Shown here: positions 43,612-55,996 of the stretch, one piece after another
How positions within the stretch are numbered: the first letter of the stretch is position 1
Layout: each line of letters starts with the position of its first letter
Source of the DNA: Notospermus geniculatus
Lineage: Eukaryota; Nemertea; Pilidiophora; Heteronemertea; Lineidae
Direction of reading: 5' to 3'
Assembly (NCBI GenBank): GCA_002633025.1
Contig: NMRB01000030.1
Location: 120,417-184,416 of the forward strand
Length of the DNA stretch: 64,000 bases
Translations under genes and position numbers: made by a program
The notes under the pieces: generated by a model
Told to the model about the DNA's origin: nothing
Database searches by the model: none
Seen by the model: only the letters and a program-made list of their open reading frames with translations

Positions 43612-46600
43612 ATGCTCTCTGTCTGTGCCTCGTAGAGTCAGAGGCTCACTAAAAGGACAGCAAGCTCAGTGAAATCAACACATTTTCCAGAAACTGGTCA
43701 AGCTCCCATACTTTGATTAAGGTCCAGAATCCACTCATATGAAGTAAAGACATGGCACATGACCTTTGATGAGAAATTGACTCGGGAAGTCAATGTTACC
43801 TTTATAATTGTAATTGAACTGGGTGAAGGGTTCAAAAGATGGCTGAAACTTTCCATTTGACCCCTAGCAAACTTGTCACCTCAAATAAATATTATACTCA
43901 AAATGGATAACAGCAATTAGTGTGTTTGTGCAGGGAGATTTTAGTACCGGCAGGGGTCTAATAAAGGGTATCATCTCCAATTTGTAAATATCCTCCAGTG
44001 ATGGTGAGTACTCCTCGTCTTTGTCGGATTATGGCGACCCTTTCATAGTATTCTCCAATTATCTCAATTACCTTGCATCATTCAGTTTCATACTTGAACC
44101 TCCCTGCTGTTTGAATTTGAATTCAAATCATTCCTTCACCATTTTTCACAGCGGGTTATCGGTACTGATGAGAGGTGATATAAATTTTGTCCCTTCATTG
44201 ACCCTTTTCATTAGAATTCATATGTTGTTCACAGCTAATTTGTTTTAATTGCTTAAACAGGTTACTGAAATCTAATCAAATCTACCGGGTAATCTAATCT
44301 TTAAAGAACTCTCAATTTCAGCCAGCCTTTTTTGCCACAATTTTGAGAAAAGTGGAGAATACAAAATTTAGGGTGCAGAAAAATTTCAAGTCCAGGACAT
44401 TCCCCATTGCCTTCATGAACGAATACTGGTGCCAACTCTTAGGAGGGTTAACTAGAGGCTAAAAACCCTTAAACTCTGCCTCCCCTCCCATGCTGGAAAT
44501 ATAATGACAGCCTTGGTCTCTCACTGAGTGGACCATTTCACTATTCACAGATCGAGACAGCTATTTAAAATCTGCTCATCCCCCATTCAAACTTTCTCTT
44601 TGATTTCTTAGGTAAATGATTCAACCTAGCGAAGTGAACATATCGTTTGACTGCAGCCAGAAGACAAAAGGATGCAAAATTGCCCGCTGGTTTTATACGT
44701 CTGATCAACTGTGACGCTTGCTTACTCCCCAAGTTGAACATCTGACTCACAATGGTAAACAATACTCTGAAAGTGATGTGGCAAAAAGGTTTTTGAACAG
44801 CAGGGGGTTGCTTGAATCCCTTCATCCCTTTCATCAAGGGACCTCTGAGTAAGAGAAAGGACCTTCTGTTCATAAGGGTTCATCACTTTCTGAACTTTAA
44901 CACCCTTCCCTGTTGGGGGGAAGCTGAAGATGGCAAGTAAAAGGTTTTCTAGGGATAACAGTGTATTATCCAAAGATGGCCCTGTCTGGGGCCTGCGACT
45001 TGGAAGTCTTGGCGTCATGGAGGAAGAGGCAAACCTGCACTAGCACACTTTGCTGGCAAGGACTCAGTTGAAAAGGCGGTCATCAAATTTCAACTAAAAT
45101 ACACGAAGAAGAAAGTAGCCTGCGCTTGCAACACATGCATCTGGAGCACTATGTGGTTGATTGCATAAAACCTACTTTCCTAGATGAATCACACAGCATT
45201 AGGTGCATGTGTGTCATCAGATAACAGTTGTAGCTTCTTGATCGCAGAAAAAAGACACTTGTAATTTCATCGACAAATTGATACGTTTCTGCCACATTGC
45301 CAGTGGTTAGAGAGATGTGTAAGCAATGGAATTTGATCCGAACCGAGAAACAGATAGTTTGTAATTAGCGACGTCATCTTTCCATGCCCACAGCAAAAAT
45401 TCAAACACCTTTCATCATCATGGAATTATCAACAGAATTCCTTTATGACTAACTGCTCAGAAGAGCTTAATGGTAACTTTGTCAGCTGAATTTGAAAACC
45501 TGATAATGTTTTGCCTTCAACAGTTTCCAAGAGTGGAATCATAAATGCTTTGATTACAAAGATAAACATTTGTCGATTACTCAGCAGTCTTAACAGTCGT
45601 TAAATAATTTCACGACTTTCCTGATGCCTCGTTTTTTTCAAATGACTAATCAAAACTAATTAGAATTTCTTGAAATATAAGTATCGGTGCGGCATGGTGG
45701 TGCATAATTTAGAGAATCAGAGATACCTTAACGATGGAGAATTGGAACTGGAAGGGTAAATTTTTTTGTTCATTCAAGAATACCAAGAAGCCTACAGGGT
45801 TGCATCTACTCCCTTGATGGACCTTAAAGTTCCATCAACACCCTCTAAGGCATTTTTTTAGATTTTAAATCATTCTTATCAATGCCATCAGCATGACTAA
45901 AGAAATTTCCCAACGGAAGTCATCACCAGGGGTTCTTCAGCTTACAGCAAGAAGTACCATTTTTTACACCGCATTGATAATTAAATTTCATCACTGAATA
46001 TAGAATATTATAAGACATCAAACTAACATGCAATAAAAGTCCGCCTGGACTGAAATCTTAAGAATACTAATTCGCTGACACAATGCGAGGTCAGGTCCGA
46101 CTTTAATTTCATTAAACTTATCGTTGTGTGACATAATGTCCATTGGAAAAAAGAATGTGCCCTCATGCTGTGATGATAATGAAAATTTTTTGTGGCTGGG
46201 ATGCCAACATCAGCCTATTCTCTCAGGACTTAAGTTTTGACGGTGACGAGCAGTTGACACAATGACTGAGAGGTAATTAATATTCAAGGACTTTTGAAAA
46301 ATTGGACATGAATTTTGACACCGAGGGATGCTGAGTCAACCCCCTGGGTTATGATTTTGCCAGGTCACAGTAGACACCAGGACACATACTCGACCACCTA
46401 TTTGCCTTGAGTTCCATTAACGGTTTCCAACCATGACTACAAGAGCAACACACCAACAAGCCATTCTCTGATTTCATTACCTTTTCACAGTTCCTAGTAG
46501 GCAATCCAAGATATCGAACCAAAGGGATAGAATTGCCTTGTTATCCCACCTGGCTGAATTCAAACAATGGTATTCAGCCATTTCAAATTGAACTGTATTT

Positions 46601-46799
46601 CTAAGATTTCATCTCTGCGGGCGATATCTCATGGTGATAATGCATCAGCTTATTGATTTCAATGGTCTGAGGAAAGATACAAGATACTATTGATGTGACA
46701 GAAATATTTCCAACATTGCACTGCATAACAATTTATGAGAATCAGTCTGTTCATTGACCACTTGACAAACATCATCACTGGCACTTTTGGGGCTCAAAA
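43612..46799. other. No supported gene
   Basis: AT-rich sequence. Minus frames 44565-44873 and 44722-45018 overlap each other and lack starts with context or splice sites. Confidence 0.35.
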
Positions 46800-47110
46800 G
46801 CCGTGAACACCACCATGGCACTCCACTGGGCTCCAGCCAATCACCACGCTTTCTCACTCATAATTCCTGTGGAAATTACGCCCAGGAAAAACCCAACCTC
46901 GTCCCCAGGGTATAGTTCGCTCAGACAACCGTGGACCACTCGCCATATTATCAATCTGGAAACGAGGTTAAGAAAACCGAAGGCCCCGTGCTGCCATCAA
47001 GCGGTCGTCATGAGTGTTAATCTCTAAAAGAGCCAGACGCGGAGTGTGATTTACCGAAGGGGTGAGCCCGTAGCGTCTGGCCAAGCGATACTACCTGGAG
47101 CAGGGAGTAA
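46800..47110. other. GC-rich island, probably transposon-derived
   Basis: A 74-codon plus frame (46803-47027) begins within a GC-rich segment with gaaacgaggttaagaaaacc, and the phrase aacctcgtccccaggg resembles terminal words of common marine-invertebrate repeats. No partner end was found, so the class is unknown. Confidence 0.3.
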
Positions 47111-47825
47111 AGAGGTGGTCAGAAAGACCCTAGACCAGTGAAGCCAACACTGTCTGCAGCGGTGATACCCTGAAGTTGCTGGTATGGTAACCTAACCATT
47201 TACCAAGATCTGAGGCCAAGACACCACATATATTGGTTTACAGGTTTTCGGCAAAGAAGCAGGAGCAGACAAGAAAGTAAACCTAGGATGGCAGTCTTCT
47301 GTTCTGATCAATCCAGTTGAGTTGATAATGATCTGGCCAAGGACTGATCAGGTGGCACAGAAAATCTGATGCCCTCCTCAAGTCATCCTCCTTCAATTCT
47401 ATTCTTTGAATAACTTGATATCCCAGGTCCATTTCAGATACAACAGTCTTACAAGACCCTGCAGAGCCTTCCCTCAAGGGGTTACCCCAGTATTCCTCCC
47501 TGATGAAGTGGGGCAGACAAAAAACATCCCAGCGATACCATCCCTTAGGGAGTGTAACTTCCTCGTGCATTCTCAGAAGTATTCTTCTGTCAATTAGATG
47601 ATAAAGTCGCACAAAAAATAGTGCTGATTATTTTTCTTCCATTTCTCATGGGAGCCTATTACAATGAGAGGATGCTGAGGGCCATGACTGATTGTCTTAA
47701 ATTAGCTACAGGCTAGGACTTGTCCACATAAGAACAATGAATCCTTCTTTTCATATGATCATTGGATACCCAAAGTTCAACATATACTTCAGCAAGTTCT
47801 AGTTGTACATGGTGCCACAAATGGG
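47111..47825. other. One 109-codon minus frame, unsupported
   Basis: 47283-47612 minus begins with ATG (MRLYHLIDRRILLRMHEEVT) and is protein-like, but no splice site or motif confirms it. This length occurs by chance in this window. Confidence 0.25.
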
Positions 47826-47990
47826 GACTGTCCCCAAATTTGGGCTGACATATTGTTACAGTTGGAAACATTGGAGTCTGTCACCTCAGAATTTCTGGGT
47901 TTAATCCCTGCTCAGACCTGTTTTTCACACATGTATGATAGATACAGCAACTCTCTTTGACAATGCAGGTTTTCTCCAAGCCTGCTAGTT
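47826..47990 (+). repeat. SINE, diverged copy
   Basis: Shares cattggagtctgtcacc, a B-box-like gggtttaatccc (47897-47908) and ctctttgaca(a/t)tg...ttct with the copy at 48440, in the same orientation. Confidence 0.65.
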
Positions 47991-48439
47991 TCAATTTCAC
48001 TGTAGTGCTTCAACTGTAAAAGCCTAGCAGGTATCCACCTTTAACTGATGGCGCTCAAACCTACGATAAGGAAAACTACAGCGAGATAATTGAAATTCAC
48101 GGAGTGGTATCTTTGATATATAAATTGTGAAGGCATCAAAGAGAATTATGGATAAAGGTTGTTTAAGATGCACACTGCAGTGCTGTCTGGGCCAGGCTCA
48201 ACCAAATGCACCCCTGGGGACACGAGAATGCCAATATCTTTCCACGACAAAAGGGAACGGATAATACATGGAGTTTTCGAGTCCAATGGAGTATGACATT
48301 TGTATTTGAGGTTGTATAATGAAAGCAAGACTTTGAAATTAGCATCTAGCTCATCCACCATGGTATGGTTTTCCTTTGAAATTCACGACGAACAAGTCAG
48401 ACTTAGAAGAATGTCTGTTGTCAGCAAACACCATGAAAT
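47991..48439. other. Spacer between two SINE copies
   Basis: No supported gene. The minus frame 48146-48361 has no support. Confidence 0.4.
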
Positions 48440-48660
48440 TTTTGGGCTGCGATCAGACTGGTGCAGTGGACATCTGGAGCCTGTCACCACAGGGATGCAG
48501 GGTTTGATTCCCAGTCACACTCGTCGGATAGAGAGGGCGATCTCTTTGACATTGGTTTCTTCCCGGCCTCTGATTTCCTCCGACCTATGTCTCCTGATGT
48601 TGTCAAAAAGATTCAATAATGAGCCAAGTTGGACTGAGTGAAGTCCATCTGATTCAGCCG
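48440..48660 (+). repeat. SINE, better-preserved copy
   Basis: A-box-like ctggtgcagtggac and B-box-like gggtttgattccc (48500-48512), followed by gatctctttgacattggttt and a tail ending caagttggactgagtgaag. Same family and orientation as 47826-47990. Confidence 0.7.
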
Positions 48661-49594
48661 TAATGCAACTCCTCTTAGACGCAGTCAATGAGACCTGGAC
48701 CCTGGCAGAGGTGACAAGTCATTCAATCAAGGATGGTAATACTGGACCAAGATATTGCTCAGAATTCTTGGCAATCATCATGATTGGCGTCCCTGTTATT
48801 TATCTGATGTTAAATTCAAATTGGTGTCACTTACACCACGATTCTTGTACCTAATCTTGTAATTGAAAATTCCGCAAAATTTCATTAACATCTGCACTCG
48901 ATCTTTTGTCTTATATTTTGTACGGCATTTCACAATTAAGTCATGCAAGAAATTTATCTGACTCAGTGACAATGATGCTCATTCCCCATTGAGAGATACT
49001 CCCCCTACTTCAGTTTAGGTTAATTTGACGACTGCACGGGCATTGTCGCATTCTAAATTTAGACAAACTTTAATTATGATTCAGTATGGCTGCGTCTAAT
49101 CTGATCACAGTCCGTTCCTCACTCGTCACCGCCAATGTTACCCCTGATTAAGAATGACAGTTCATCTGCATAATTTTGATAATTCTGAGGTAAAACATTC
49201 CATATTGTACCCATATTGTAACGTGTTAATCCAGAGATAATCTCTCTTGGTTAACGCCTGTGATGCCAACCCAAGATAAGTTGATTTAGAAACATCACAT
49301 CTTGACTTATTTCCATACTGTATGCCAATCTTAGCATTTTTCTGATTTGATATAAATGCATAACTCTTACAGATGGAATTATTGGAAGTAATTAGCACAA
49401 TATGTCACTTATGCTACCAAGACATATCAAGAAGGGATGAATTTCATGTCAATGAGGCAAGCAATCTCAATATATGATTAGAACATCAGATTTGTTTTAG
49501 TGCTTTTTCTGCTCTGGCCATGTCTGAGTACCGTACTGCAAGTTTTAGATGAAAACTGGAAAAGCATGTCCATTGGTAATGTAGTTTAACCTGA
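48661..49594. other. No supported gene
   Basis: AT-rich. Nothing recognised. Confidence 0.4.
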
Positions 49595-50158
49595 AGAGGC
49601 CTCTTTTATTTTGAAGAATGTACGGAGTTGAGCCAGGCTTTCCATTACATGGGTCTTTATTTTGAAGAACACAAGAAGTTGAGCCAGGCTTTCCATTACA
49701 TGGGTTCTTATATTCTGAGGAATAAAAGAAGTTGAGCCAGGCTTTCCATTACATGGGTCCCTATATTCTGAGGAACAAAAGAAGTTGAGACAGGCTTTCC
49801 ATTACTACATAGGACTTTATTTGAAGAACATTTGAAGTTGAACCAGTCATTTCATTACATGGGTTGTTATTCTGATGAAGGCTTTCCAATACATGGGACT
49901 TTCCAATACTGTAAACCGTGATATTTTCGCGACGCTAAATGTTCACGATTTTGGTGATCTATGAATTCGCGAAGAATAAATATTCGCGATTGGAACCCTT
50001 CAGCTTCAAAAGAATAATAAGAAGAGTAATTTTCGTGTGATTTATGTTCGCGTTTTGACCACTGAAGGCGAAAATCGCGAAAATAAAACGCATGTGAAAA
50101 TTTCACGGTTTACATATTTTGAAGCTGAACCAGGCTTTCCCATTACATGGGTCTTTCT
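49595..50158. repeat. About 55-60 bp tandem repeat, interrupted by a MITE
   Basis: Units of the form gaagttgagccaggctttcc then attacatgggtctttattttgaagaac occur about seven times. The array is split at 49909-50114 by an inserted element and resumes with tattttgaagctgaaccagg. Confidence 0.9.
49909..50114. mobile_element. 206-bp MITE inserted in the satellite
   Basis: Ends (c)tgtaaaccgtgatattttcg and, reversed, tgtaaaccgtgaaattttca, flanked by TA on both sides. The arms are rich in ttcgcg/cgcgaa. Tc1/mariner-type by its TA duplication. The minus frame 49867-50106 through it is not a gene. Confidence 0.82.
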
Positions 50159-50677
50159 CTTTGTATGGTCATCTTATTGAGAATGTCACACCAAAATCAC
50201 TGTTGTAGTTTCAACCATATCAAAGATTAGAGTTGACTTCTATCACTCTCCCATGCTCCATTGACCCCTGACGGTGACCTATTCCTGTTTAACAACCCTT
50301 AAGCCCCCTGGTCCTATCAGGGACCAGATGCTCCAGTGGACACAAGGAACAATAGAAAATGTGCTAATTAAGCTTTGACTTGACAATAATGGACTAAGTC
50401 ATTGTCGATTCTGGGCGCTAATGTCCATTTCGCTCAACTTTAACAGACATCAAAGTGACCAATCGTGGTGACCATTGGGTCATAAAATGGACTGAATTAA
50501 TGAAGAGATTTCTGGATTAATTACAATTGAAACTTATTCCCTTGAAGCCAACGTCCTTCTCTCAAAAGGTACTCTTGAGATGTTGATGCAGAATGAATGC
50601 AGTTTCTCGTGAGGTACATGTACTTAAGGCTACATCTTTGCCATCCTTTTGAATCATGATTTTTCCCACTACTACTA
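50159..50677. other. Spacer, nothing recognised
   Basis: No exon or repeat identified. Confidence 0.4.
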
Positions 50678-50780
50678 CACCCCTCGGTACAAGTGTCCAG
50701 ACTAGCCAGATTTTAACTGCATAATTCAGATATCCAGCGGCAGGCAGCCTGCCACTTTTGGACACTTGTACTGAGGGGTG
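50678..50780. repeat. Hairpin with 21-bp arms
   Basis: cacccctcggtacaagtgtcc (50678-50698) pairs with ggacacttgtactgaggggtg (50760-50780) with one mismatch, enclosing 61 bp. Fold-back element or short-TIR MITE. Not a convincing pre-miRNA because the loop is too large. Confidence 0.8.
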
Positions 50781-52212
50781 ACTAAAATGACTTCATGTTG
50801 GGCCTTTTTCTCTTTTGCATGGAGTACAAGTAGCACACAGTGTTGGAGCAATGAATCATGACTGAGACCAAAGTTCAGTCCCAGGATTCGGTCCTCAGCT
50901 GCTGTGTCGCCAAGCTCTTCTGTAAAGATCCAACCCTTTCAATGCACCAGCTATCCTATCCAGGCACACCAAGATTTAGTGAAAATTTGACGTCATCATT
51001 GTTTTAAGTTTGGCCACCTGCCCCCAATAAACCATGAAATAAGATTTTCCAACCAAATTATGCATCCTAATTTAAGATGAAGAACTCTAAATTGGGCAAT
51101 TAAAAGTTTGTTAAGATAATCCCCCTTGTGGCTAGAATTCATTGAAGTAGACCAAGAGACAAAATATAATTTCAGGACAATGGGATTTCGATTTCATAAC
51201 ACCATGTTGTTCTACCCAGTTAGGTTAAAATGTTCAGAAGATGCATAACTTTATTAACAGAATTAAATACATTGGGCTTCTGATAATTAGATGGAAGTTA
51301 TGGATTCATTAGAAGGTGCATTTGATTAGCATTCAGATAAAGAACTCTGCCCTTCTGGTTTGCCATAGGCTCCGGCCGCAAGTCAGTAAGACTTGTCTGA
51401 TGCGATCTACTCACTACCCAAGAAGTTTTTGGATGGAAGTCAGCAAAAAACTCCAGGCCAAACATCAGTAACAAATTGGCCAATAGAGAACCATTATTGG
51501 GGACCAAAAGATGCAAGATGAAGTTGGTCAACTCTATCTCCATTATTGATGATGTTCAGCAAATCTTCATTACTTTGAAGGTTACAACATCGAGAATTTT
51601 TAGCAAAAGAGACCGAAAGTCAAAGAGCAAATGCTAAGTTTACAAAACAAAGGGAAAACCTATTGATTTTCTGACAAACCAAACAGCAAGGAAAGATAAA
51701 ACCTATTCAAATTCAATTTCCTCTCTCCAGCCACTCAACTGATTGTTTATCTGCTCCAGTTCTATTGTTTGCCCCACAACATCAAAGAAAGATACCACGT
51801 CCTCTCATTAACTAAACTTCATTTCACTTGAAAAACCTTGAAATGTCAACTTGCGGATTTATCTTCCAACAATACCACCGGTCCAATATTTTCAATTGGC
51901 AAGTGTTTCCATTTAATCTCGGCAAATTTGACACCGACGTTTAACCAGTCATTTTGGGGTGTTTTAGTAAAATTAGATTGATTTGGGGCTTATTTGAGAT
52001 TTGAGATAAAGACAATGTCATTAAGGTTCCTTTAATTCTGAGATTAGCGGACCTGGAGTCGATAATTAGTCTGGTTGCCATGACAAACTGTGACTTACCA
52101 AGGACAAGGGAGAATGCACTAATCCCTTTAAAAAAGACGGAATTCTAATTAATCCTGGTATCGGTAGACTCAGTGGACAAAACTCATCATGAGAGGCAAA
52201 AGCCCTAGAAGT
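50781..52212. other. No supported gene
   Basis: Minus frame 51298-51543 unsupported. Otherwise unremarkable. Confidence 0.4.
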
Positions 52213-52382
52213 ACAGTAGAACCTCGCTAGGACATCATTCACACGGACAAATTGGGCTGATGTCCTAATTGAGAGATTATAAGAAGGCAGATTGAATGAA
52301 AACTGCCAATTCAGGACATGTGGTCCAAAATACAGAGGTGTCCTCCTAGCAGAGGCGTCCGCTAAGGGAAGTTCCACTACGT
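52213..52382. mobile_element. 170-bp MITE, cagtagaacctcgct family
   Basis: The left end acagtagaacctcgctagga and the reversed right end acgtagtggaacttccctta are imperfect inverted repeats, with tgtcct words in both arms. This terminal phrase is typical of Tc1/mariner-like MITEs of many invertebrates. Non-coding. Confidence 0.65.
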
Positions 52383-52687
52383 ATGCCTAATCTTTATGAA
52401 GATGGCCTAGCTTTGTTTCTACAATGCCACTGATCCCACGATCAGAACACAGGTCAACTGAACAAAGCAACCATCGGAACAGCTTTTTTTGTCATTTCCA
52501 CATCATGCACCATTCCTCATGCATAAACTTCCACTGTCATCAGCCTGAATGACAGATTTGTCACTTAGTGTCCATCACTGAGGATCATCTGGACCAAGGG
52601 ATGCTTAGACCCATCTTGCCCCACGGGCAATGTCAATTGACAATACTAGTGAGGCAAATTACTACTAATTTCAGTGAGTGTGGAACC
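52383..52687. other. Spacer, nothing recognised
   Basis: No exon or repeat identified. Confidence 0.35.
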
Positions 52688-52928
52688 TCAATACCCAGAG
52701 GCGACATCAGAGGCAGAAGAGAGGGCAGGGACACTGACACAGATCTGAGAGCAGACGATATAGATTGACAGTCTAGCCGATGATTGAAAGACAATAGTTG
52801 GTGATTTCTGTTCATGAAGAAATCCCCTGGCAATGTTTTTTAATGGTTTTATGTAGGGGATGCACTGGAGGGCCAAATTCTCTGAATCATGACCTGAACA
52901 GCCTTGAATCAGTATATTCAGCAAAGTT
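52688..52928 (-). CDS. Candidate terminal exon, 79 codons
   Basis: The acceptor cttgtagtcattttgcatag (AG at 52930-52929) is followed by A and 79 codons to TGA at 52690. The product includes HDSENLALQCIPYIKPLKNI and a Ser-rich end (SVPALSSASDVASGY). Codon character is good. It needs two bases from an upstream exon. The nearby frame ending at 53277 has the wrong phase. Confidence 0.4.
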
Positions 52929-53084
52929 CTATGCAAAATGACTACAAGAACTGAGTTGTGAGCTCAGCACCAAATATGGCATTATTTTGGCTCGAAAGAC
53001 AATACTAGGTGAAGAAATGCACAGGATGACGAAATCGGAGTGCCTGGAGCAAATCTGCACTGGCAAGGAGATCGAGTCTCCGTC

Positions 53085-53235
53085 TCTGTCACATGAAGAA
53101 TGGGTCTGCCTGGGGATCGAACCTTGACCTCAGCAAAGATAGACGCTGATGTCCTGGCCGGGGTCGAACCTGCATTGAACCCGACCTCTACAGTGATAGG
53201 CACTGATGCGACCACTTGGCCATTTTGACAGTTCC
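53085..53235 (-). repeat. Two tRNA-like SINE heads in tandem
   Basis: On the minus strand two B boxes, ggttcgaccccgg (53170-53158) and ggttcgatcccc (53123-53112), each follow an A-box-like tggccaagtggtcgcatcag or ccggccaggacatcagcgtc. The spacing of about 47 bp means a truncated dimer rather than two full copies. Confidence 0.65.
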
Positions 53236-53271
53236 ATGAACTTCCAGTCGCAGTATCACGTTGGTGAAATT

Positions 53272-53568
53272 TCAAAAGTCTGAAACCCTACCTAAGAAGC
53301 TGAAGAACAGAGCGTGTTTCGTACCACTTCCTTCAGAAGTGGTTGATTGGGCTAAACGTAGTTCATCTTCAGTTTCCCCACAGACACAAGCAAATTGATT
53401 GTTATCGCAACCACAGGAAGCTGTAACGCCACTGCTTGACCACACCATCCCGATTAAGTCCCTAAAATGACTCATGTAAGTGGTTAAAACAATAACCAGG
53501 ATGACCAACAACACGACCTGTCCAAGTCTCCCATTCCCCAAACTATCAACCACTTCCTCGCCACTCAA
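53272..53568 (-). CDS. Candidate membrane-segment exon
   Basis: A 98-codon minus frame with a membrane segment (GQVVLLVILVIVLTTY), a CGC...CVCGE cysteine cluster and an acidic stretch. A donor TTAG|gtaggg at 53277 suits an exon end. There is no ATG until Met within TTYMSHF and no convincing acceptor; an in-frame TAG lies nine bases upstream of the frame. Possibly a first exon with an internal start, or a decayed one. Confidence 0.3.
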   Translation of the reverse strand: MSGEEVVDSLGNGRLGQVVLLVILVIVLTTYMSHFRDLIGMVWSSSGVTASCGCDNNQFACVCGETEDELRLAQSTTSEGSGTKHALFFSFLGRVSDF

Positions 53569-53602
53569 ACACGACTATCTCTCTATTTCATCCAACAGAC
53601 GT

Positions 53603-53796
53603 GTACATGCCGTGTGCAAAATGTACATAACTTTGAGTTTAAGTTACAGCGAGATGGATTTAACATCATGAGGGCGGGCCGGATTATATGCACACAAAAG
53701 GCGTCAAGTTTAACACTTATGAGTACCCCAGCCCAGACTCCTCGGTTCATAGAACTAATCTGTACATCTATGACACAACGAATACTAAATGTACAG
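53603..53796 (+). CDS. Candidate internal exon, 64 codons
   Basis: The acceptor tctctctatttcatccaacag (ending about 53600) is strong, and one frame stays open to a donor CAG|gttaat near 53797. The product includes NFEFKLQRDGFNIMRAGRII. It lies antisense to a 140-codon minus frame, so the direction is not settled. Edges are approximate. Confidence 0.28.
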
Positions 53797-54985
53797 GTTA
53801 ATATCATCAATTTATGATGAAATCGACAGTGGTTGGACATCCATAGTATTGGTTTAAGTGAGTCAGTTGTGCCTGTCGGTGACACGAACCAAAATGCAAT
53901 TATGAGTGTTTGGTCTAAGCCTGCATTGATCTTATTAGGAAAGGACCGTGGCGGTATCAACTTTCCATCTGTTTGCCAGGCTAGGTGAAACATAGGGCAT
54001 GTCACTTTTGTGTTTCCCAGCCAATTTGCAAATTTCCTTCCACAAATAATTCACAATTTTTGCCAGTGGCCTTCGCAAATAAGCTCTATCTCAATAAGTC
54101 AGGGGAGGATGCAATTTCCCTTCAACCCCTGGCAAGCACAGTGCTGTAATACACAACCCTCATGAATGTAGCCCTCTCTTCTATATTGACACCTCTGAAA
54201 GTGACAAATGGTATGCTCAATGAGATACCCGCAGCTTGCACAAGCCCCGGTTTTGCCCTATCACACATCATTGCTTTTTTGCCACTTTTTAAAAAGTCTT
54301 ACAGGTCTTGCAGTGCTGCCTGCTGGGATGTAGGTTCCCCACTGAGAGATGTCTTGACCACTGAATTATTCAAAACTATTAGAAACGAACTATTTCCTTT
54401 GCTGTCCTTTCATCCATAGGTGCTTGTATCCGATAACCCATGCTGAACTGTGCCACACCCGAAGTTGATGATGGTCACCATAATCTTGGTAATATTACAC
54501 AGGTATATTGATGTGTGGTGATGCTATCAGGGAGAGTGTCATGTCCATATTGTAATAACAGAGAAGTGTCACAACTGAATTATAAATTCATAAGATACTG
54601 ACGACTTTGTCGTTATCAAGAGACCAGACAATTCATCAGTGGGTCTCATCCAAGTATCCTAGGACTTGTATCCCATAATCCCTGGATTGACGTGGACTGA
54701 CTCAGCATGGAATCGCCTCCATGTATTGACCAATCAGATTAACACCGTCAGAAAATTATTGCCCTGTTTGCTGACCACCTGAGACTAGGCTGGTGCCACT
54801 GAAAAGAGCTTAGCAAACGGAATTAGGGTGCAGCAGGATTGACCAGAAGAAAGGGGACAGCTTCCAGCAAGTCCACCTTCAAGAATTCATTGAGATACCC
54901 CCTGCCATTCAATGGTGAGAGGCAAAAGGCGTTGCTCCACCTCAAACTTTTCTCACACAAGTTGGCTTTCTATGGGCAACTCAGC
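53797..54985. other. No firm gene
   Basis: ORF 54162-54419 (plus, ATG, 85 codons) is protein-like (MNVALSSILTPLKVTNGMLN) but unsupported by splice sites or motifs. Confidence 0.3.
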
Positions 54986-55650
54986 CACAGAAAACTATGG
55001 GGAGTCCTCCGTGTCAGCGCAAGTCATAAGAATATCAACAATAGTGAATTGTCCATTGAGGGCCAACTTGCACAAGAAAACTCTAATGTGGCGCCACCTC
55101 TCAAACTGCTTTAGCAAGGAGGATGCATGTCAGTGGTCCCTTCTGTGATTAACTCCTGGATGGCAACAGCGAGAGGCAGAATCAACTACAAAACCCATTG
55201 TTTATGATTATGAATGGCCATTTCTATGATTATATGATCCACTCAAGCCAAAACCGATAAAAAATCACTTGGCGAAAATCCCCAACAATTATGCCATCAT
55301 AAATCAGATTTTTTAAATAATCAGATGCCGTAATTCATTTTGCAAGGGTGAGTGATTACTGAAAAGCTGGTCAGATGACAAATTAATTCAAGAGGTCAAC
55401 CATGCTGTCGCATGAGCAGATGGTGATTTATGTTTTGCGGATTCCGTTTCGGCTGGTGATGTTTTGTTAGGATGACTGCTGATATCATAAAGCTGCTTTT
55501 AGTTTCTACAACTTTGTGAAGCTTGGAATAATGGGACAAAGCAGAGAAACACTATGGGCAGTTGTTTGTGGCATTGGTTGCAGATAAGCTGTATGGGAAC
55601 CCACATCGAAAAATTGCCCCATGAGAGCCAACTTGCACAAGAAAACTGTC
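54986..55650. repeat. Diverged direct repeat pair, about 100 bp
   Basis: Segments at about 54986-55086 and 55550-55650 share actatgg(g)ca/gag..., then attg(t/c)cc(a)ttgag(g/a)gccaa and cttgcacaagaaaact. Same orientation, 560 bp apart. Confidence 0.6.
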
Positions 55651-55741
55651 CCGTGGACGGCAGAAAGATTGCCCTGACCTTTGTAATCAGGGCACTTTCA
55701 AATAAGGACAGCATTTGTCAGTCCCAAGTGTGTCCTTAACA

Positions 55742-55996
55742 GAGAGGTTCAACTATATTTTCAATGCTTAGGATAGCTCAGAGAGGATCAACTATATAGT
55801 ATTTTCAATGCTTAGGATAGCTCAGAATTATAATACTGAAGATTCAGAGGATGGCTTGCAAAAGGGTTAATAAAGAAGATTCAGAGGACCACTTGCAAAA
55901 GGGTTAATAAAGAAGATTCAGAGGACCACTTGCAAAAGGGTTAATAAAGAAGATTCGGCAGACGGCTTGCAAAAGGGTTAATACAGAGGATTCAGA
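55742..55996. repeat. Composite tandem repeats
   Basis: First, two copies of gaggttcaactata...ttttcaatgcttaggatagctcag (55744-55826). Then about four copies of a 38-39 bp unit, agaagattcagaggaccact then tgcaaaagggttaata (55836-55985). Confidence 0.9.

Noticed and set aside
53583-54005. 140-codon minus ORF
   Set aside because: No start context, splice site or motif. A strong acceptor on the opposite strand makes the plus reading at least as likely.
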